The notes under the pieces were generated by a model. It saw only the letters and a list, made by a program, of their open reading frames with translations, made no database searches and was not told the DNA's origin. DNA of 64,000 nucleotides from Clostridia bacterium (GTDB lineage Bacteria > Bacillota > Clostridia > Oscillospirales > Acutalibacteraceae), in NCBI GenBank assembly GCA_017435665.1, contig JAFSEP010000049.1, positions 62,001 to 126,000 of the forward strand, read 5' to 3'. The translations under genes and the position numbers were made by a program. Positions 60,930 through 64,000 of the stretch are shown in pieces; position 1 is the stretch's first letter; every line of letters begins with the position of its first letter.

Positions 60930-61349
60930 TCAATGGCAACCGCTGCATGAAGAACATGAGCCACCGCAATCATGCTCCTCAGCCTTCTGAGGCTCACATG
61001 TGTAGGGGTCTTCACCGTTTACACAAAGACCAAGAATCTGCATTACATAGTTCATGAGCTCATCGATTTCGGCTCTTGCTTCTTCGTAAGCCTTCATCTT
61101 TTCATTTGTCATAAACTTTGTATAGACTTCTTCAAATTCCTTGTTGAAGGCTGCGATTTTGGTTTCATCAGCTTCCTCACCCTTTGAAGCTTCCTGCTGG
61201 AAGTTCATCTGGATAAGCTGAATCTGAGAAATAAGTCCCATAAGCTCTTCATCTTTTTCATTTGCTTCTCTTGCTGCTGTGAATCTGAGGTAACGCTCGT
61301 CCTGCTGGATAGCTGCACCCAGTTCTCTGGTCATCTTAATAATGTCCAT
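60930..61349 (-). CDS. YlbF family protein with Cys-rich C-terminus
   Basis: 139 residues. A helical YlbF/YmcA domain (about 1-105: MTRELGAAIQQDERYLRF, QIQLIQMNFQQE) is followed by a tail with seven Cys, ending CGGSCSSCSGCH. In B. subtilis YlbF, YmcA and YaaT form a complex that carries iron-sulfur clusters and affects mRNA processing and Spo0A phosphorylation (family knowledge). The Cys tail here could bind a cluster or metal. It lies between miaB and mutS in the same operon, with AAAGGAG before the ATG. Confidence 0.82.
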   Translation of the reverse strand: MDIIKMTRELGAAIQQDERYLRFTAAREANEKDEELMGLISQIQLIQMNFQQEASKGEEADETKIAAFNKEFEEVYTKFMTNEKMKAYEEARAEIDELMNYVMQILGLCVNGEDPYTCEPQKAEEHDCGGSCSSCSGCH

Positions 61350-61393
61350 TGTTATACTCCTTTGAATTTATTCTAGCTGATAAATCAGCAAAA

Positions 61394-62821
61394 TTAACAC
61401 ATTTCTCCACGGACAATCCATGTTCTGCATTCCGTGACTTTAACATTCACAAAGCTTCCGATGAGGTTTTCATTGCCGCAAAACTCAATTATAATATTGC
61501 CCTCAGTCCTGCCCGATAAAACACCTTCCGCCTTCGCTTTTTCTTCACAAAGCACTCTATATACCTTATCCTTCATTCCTGCAGTTCTTCTGCCGGCAAT
61601 CTGCTCCTGCAAATCCGTCAGCTCCTTGAACCACCTACCCTTTTCTTCTCTTGAAACAGGGTCAGGCATTGAATACGCCTTTGTACCTTTTCTCGGAGAA
61701 AAAATGAAGGTATATAACGATGTATATTTCACTTCGTCAATAAGCGAAAGTGTGTCTTTAAACTCATCATACTGCTCACCGGGGAATCCGACGATAATAT
61801 CACTTGTAATCGAAAGCTCCGGCATAAGCTTATAAGCATATCTGATGAGAGACAGATATTTCTCTCTTGTATACTTTCTGTTCATTTCTTCAAGAACTTT
61901 GTCGTTTCCGCTTTGAACCGGGAGATGCAGATGCTTTGCAACCTTATCGCACTGAGCCATTGTATCAAGAAGCTCTGTCGTGCAATCCTTTGGATGTGAA
62001 GTCATAAACCTTATAATGAAATCTCCCTCAATTGCATTGATTGCTCTGAGAAGTGCAGGAAAATTATACTCACTGCCTTTGTCTCTGTTATAAGAATTCA
62101 CATTCTGACCCAGAAGTGTAATTTCCTTATACCCCTGAGCCACAAGGTGCTTTGCTTCATTGACTATTGTGTCAAAATCTCTGCTTCTTTCTCTGCCTCT
62201 TACATAAGGCACAATGCAATAACTGCAGAAGTTATTACAACCGTACATTATGGGAAGCCACGCCTTGAACCGTCCGTCTCTGTGAACGGGAAGTCCTTCA
62301 GCTATAACACCGTCGCTGTCGGTTATGTCAAAAACCCTCTTTTTTGTACAGAGGACTCTGTAAAGCAATTCGGGAAGCTTGTGTATTACGTGGGTACCGA
62401 AAAGCAGATTTACGTAAGGAAAGCTCTTATATATCCTGTCAGCAATATGCTGTTGCTGCATCATACAGCCGCACAAAGCGATTATCATATGAGGCTTTGC
62501 CTTTTTATACTGCTTGAGGGCGCCGATGTTGCCGAAAACTCTGTCTTCAGCGTGTTCTCTTATGGCACAGGTGTTGTATAAAACAAGATCGGCCTGAGAA
62601 ACGTCATCGGTAAACTCGTAACCCATTTCCTCAAGCATACCTTTTATTCTTTCACCGTCAGAAACATTTCCCTGACATCCGTAGGTGTGAACAAAAGCCT
62701 TGGGATTTTCGGTGCTGAACCTTGAAGAAATTACGGTTTTTACAAGCTCTGAATATTCGGTTTGTTTTTCAAGTTCCTCCTTACTTACAAGGAAGTTTCC
62801 GGATTTTTTTATATCTGTCAA
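61394..62821 (-). CDS. miaB: tRNA-2-methylthio-N6-dimethylallyladenosine synthase MiaB
   Basis: 475-residue radical-SAM methylthiotransferase acting on i6A37 of tRNA. The N-terminal UPF0004 domain contains HTYGCQGNVSDGERIKG, TCAIREHAEDRVFGNIG and CGCMMQQ with its three cluster Cys. The radical-SAM motif is YGCNNFCSYCIVPYVRGRE, and the C-terminal TRAM domain ends FVNVKVTECRTWIVRG. The start is TTG at 62821: GGAGG lies nine bases upstream, and the in-frame GTG at 62845 would precede that site. It is the first gene of the long operon and partner to miaA. Confidence 0.94.
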   Translation of the reverse strand: MTDIKKSGNFLVSKEELEKQTEYSELVKTVISSRFSTENPKAFVHTYGCQGNVSDGERIKGMLEEMGYEFTDDVSQADLVLYNTCAIREHAEDRVFGNIGALKQYKKAKPHMIIALCGCMMQQQHIADRIYKSFPYVNLLFGTHVIHKLPELLYRVLCTKKRVFDITDSDGVIAEGLPVHRDGRFKAWLPIMYGCNNFCSYCIVPYVRGRERSRDFDTIVNEAKHLVAQGYKEITLLGQNVNSYNRDKGSEYNFPALLRAINAIEGDFIIRFMTSHPKDCTTELLDTMAQCDKVAKHLHLPVQSGNDKVLEEMNRKYTREKYLSLIRYAYKLMPELSITSDIIVGFPGEQYDEFKDTLSLIDEVKYTSLYTFIFSPRKGTKAYSMPDPVSREEKGRWFKELTDLQEQIAGRRTAGMKDKVYRVLCEEKAKAEGVLSGRTEGNIIIEFCGNENLIGSFVNVKVTECRTWIVRGEMC

Positions 62822-62866
62822 CTCAGAATTCCTCCAAATAAACACAATAACTCATAGTATCGGTTA

Positions 62867-62895
62867 ATTATATCACTTTTTAAATTATACTTCAA
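62867..62895 (-). promoter_or_regulatory. Strong extended -10 promoter of the miaB-mutSL-division operon
   Basis: TTGAAG (62895-62890) and TATAAT (62872-62867) are 17 bases apart on the minus strand, with TGA directly before the -10. It drives the long run miaB to rluD, because no terminator is seen until after the transketolase genes. Confidence 0.8.
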
Positions 62896-62938
62896 TAGAA
62901 AAGTTGAATATTTCCCGTCTAAAAATTGAATTTTATAT

Positions 62939-62974
62939 AAAAAAAACGGACTATGTTGTCCATAATCCGTTTTT
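62939..62974 (-). terminator. Terminator of the esterase gene
   Basis: On the minus strand AAAAACGGA-TTATG pairs with CATAG-TCCGTTTTT (small internal mismatch) followed by eight T. It separates the esterase gene from the miaB promoter. Confidence 0.88.
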
Positions 62975-62997
62975 GATGTTTATATATTGTGTTTTAA

Positions 62998-64000
62998 TCA
63001 GAAACCGAGCATTGAAAGCATCTTCAGGAAGATATCTTTGATAATTGCTACTATATTCGCCAGGATTGAACCGAGATCTATACCCATATCAACAGGACCT
63101 TCGGGATCAATGTTACCGCTGTCTGTTGCAACGCTTCCGTCAAAGTCTGAAGTATGCTGAGAAAGCCAGTAAATCATACCGTTGGGATATTCAAGCTTCA
63201 CTTTCTCCCCTACTCCGTTTACGGTTGACATATATTGATAATCTCCGCCCTTGGTATTGAACATATCATAATTTACTGCAAACCATGCGTGATGTGAGCT
63301 TGCTGTGGGTAAGCCGGTGGCGTATGTAACCATTTCAAGAGTTGAAAAACGGCAATCTTCGGGGTTGTTATTTGTCTTGACAATTTTTTCCCAGGTGGGC
63401 TCAACGGAATTTCTGTAGCTTACAAGCGGGTCAAGAACACCCGAAGTGAGCCACATGGGAATATCTGCACACAGAGCAATATCCTCCTCGGTGGGTATCC
63501 ATGCGGGACAAATGGGGAATGCGGCAGCAAACATATCAGGATATGCAACACACATTCTTAAAGTCATCATACCGCCCATTGAATAGCCACCGATATAAAT
63601 TCTGCTGATATCAACACTATCTTTATTAAGAGCGATAAACTCATCAACAGCAGCTCTTAACGGATAAACTGCTGCAGGGCCCCAGAACACACCCTTATCC
63701 TCAGGCACTCTTGCAGCCAAAATGTATGCGCCTTCGCTGCCTGTAAATCTGCTTTGGAAATCTGCACTTGTCCAGTAAGCAATCTCGCTGTTGTCAACCT
63801 GCTTGCCTTCATATTCACCGTCACCGAGACCGTGAAGCCAGATGACAAGAGGATATTTTCCGTCATCATCGTCTTTTACAGGTGAAAAATAACGGTAATC
63901 TATTGTAATTCCGTCGGTTTCGGGACCTGCACCGTAAATGAACTGTTCCCTAAGCTTTTCAATACCTGCCGAAAGAGGTAATGCGCCTTCACCTGCAGCA
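62998..64000 (-). CDS. Secreted-type alpha/beta hydrolase (feruloyl/PHB-depolymerase-like esterase), 5' end outside window
   Basis: 333 residues are visible and the frame is open to the window end, so the start and any signal peptide are missing. The oxyanion motif is PLVIWLHGLGDGEYEG, the nucleophile elbow GGYSMGGMM, the acid TSGVLDPLVS and the His SSHHAWF, a complete catalytic set of the esterase/prolyl-oligopeptidase-like group. The C-terminus ends with a hydrophobic amphipathic stretch (LGSILANIVAIIKDIFLKML) that could hold the protein at the membrane. The TTG at 63718-63720 is internal, not the start. The substrate, possibly plant ester bonds, is unknown. Confidence 0.8.
   Translation of the reverse strand, partial: AAGEGALPLSAGIEKLREQFIYGAGPETDGITIDYRYFSPVKDDDDGKYPLVIWLHGLGDGEYEGKQVDNSEIAYWTSADFQSRFTGSEGAYILAARVPEDKGVFWGPAAVYPLRAAVDEFIALNKDSVDISRIYIGGYSMGGMMTLRMCVAYPDMFAAAFPICPAWIPTEEDIALCADIPMWLTSGVLDPLVSYRNSVEPTWEKIVKTNNNPEDCRFSTLEMVTYATGLPTASSHHAWFAVNYDMFNTKGGDYQYMSTVNGVGEKVKLEYPNGMIYWLSQHTSDFDGSVATDSGNIDPEGPVDMGIDLGSILANIVAIIKDIFLKMLSMLGF

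Noticed and set aside
1..64000. CRISPR arrays, insertion sequences, prophage and rRNA operons
   Set aside because: No direct-repeat arrays, transposase genes, phage genes or rRNA stretches were seen; the only recombinase is a Xer-type protein without element boundaries.

Overview
The window reads as a chromosomal segment of a spore-forming Clostridia bacterium, most likely Oscillospirales/Ruminococcaceae-like. The grounds are a complete spoIIIAA-AH operon plus spoIIM, an HPr kinase/WhiA cell-envelope locus, DivIVA/SepF division genes, strong AGGAGG ribosome binding sites, frequent TTG starts, and clostridial families such as DUF4364, DUF1858, DUF5662 and a TIGR04086-like membrane protein. This placement is inferred from gene content only. 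I see no rRNA, tRNA, CRISPR array, insertion sequence or prophage. Most of the window is ordinary, densely packed housekeeping DNA.

Left third (1-21.5 kb). A truncated DUF5662 gene is followed by a split chromate-transporter pair that diverges from rlmA across a shared -10 box. Then come hprK-ROK kinase-murB-whiA, greA-lysS, and a small A+T-rich islet of three unrecognised genes (8.7-10.2 kb). Next are an ABC-F/hydrolase pair, a DUF1858 gene, the run trmK-Nif3-rqcH-dnaE, and pfkA on its own promoter.

Middle (21.5-48 kb). A secreted LRR/fibronectin-III protein, a DUF436 gene with dut, glycogen phosphorylase and a HAD nucleotidase come first. DUF4364 follows, then a 716-bp A+T-rich gap and a Xer recombinase that converges on spoIIM. 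The minus strand then carries, in transcription order, spoIIIAA-AH, nusB, a Kae1-like gene, xseA, xseB, ispA, dxs, tlyA, nadK, argR, recN, a TIGR04086-like gene and spoIIM. This is the well-known Bacillus/Clostridium sporulation, isoprenoid and recombination neighbourhood with some substitutions. A large YfhO membrane protein diverges from spoIIIAA.

Right third (48-64 kb). A long minus-strand transcript starts at a strong extended -10 promoter near 62.88 kb. It runs miaB, ylbF-like, mutS, mutL, miaA, a HlyD-like adaptor, yggS, sepF, divIVA, lspA and rluD, and is followed by a two-subunit transketolase. It links tRNA modification, mismatch repair, division-site proteins and lipoprotein processing. 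The window closes inside a secreted esterase gene.

I found no convincing new multi-gene system. The most useful leads are regulatory or small-scale. They are the shared divergent -10 box at 1651-1658, a palindrome inside the promoter of the unknown gene at 8672, a terminator hairpin that nusB transcription must cross, a hairpin covering the ribosome binding site of the TIGR04086-like gene, a parS-half-site-like palindrome before the recombinase gene, the A+T-rich islet, and the very long acidic tail on DivIVA.
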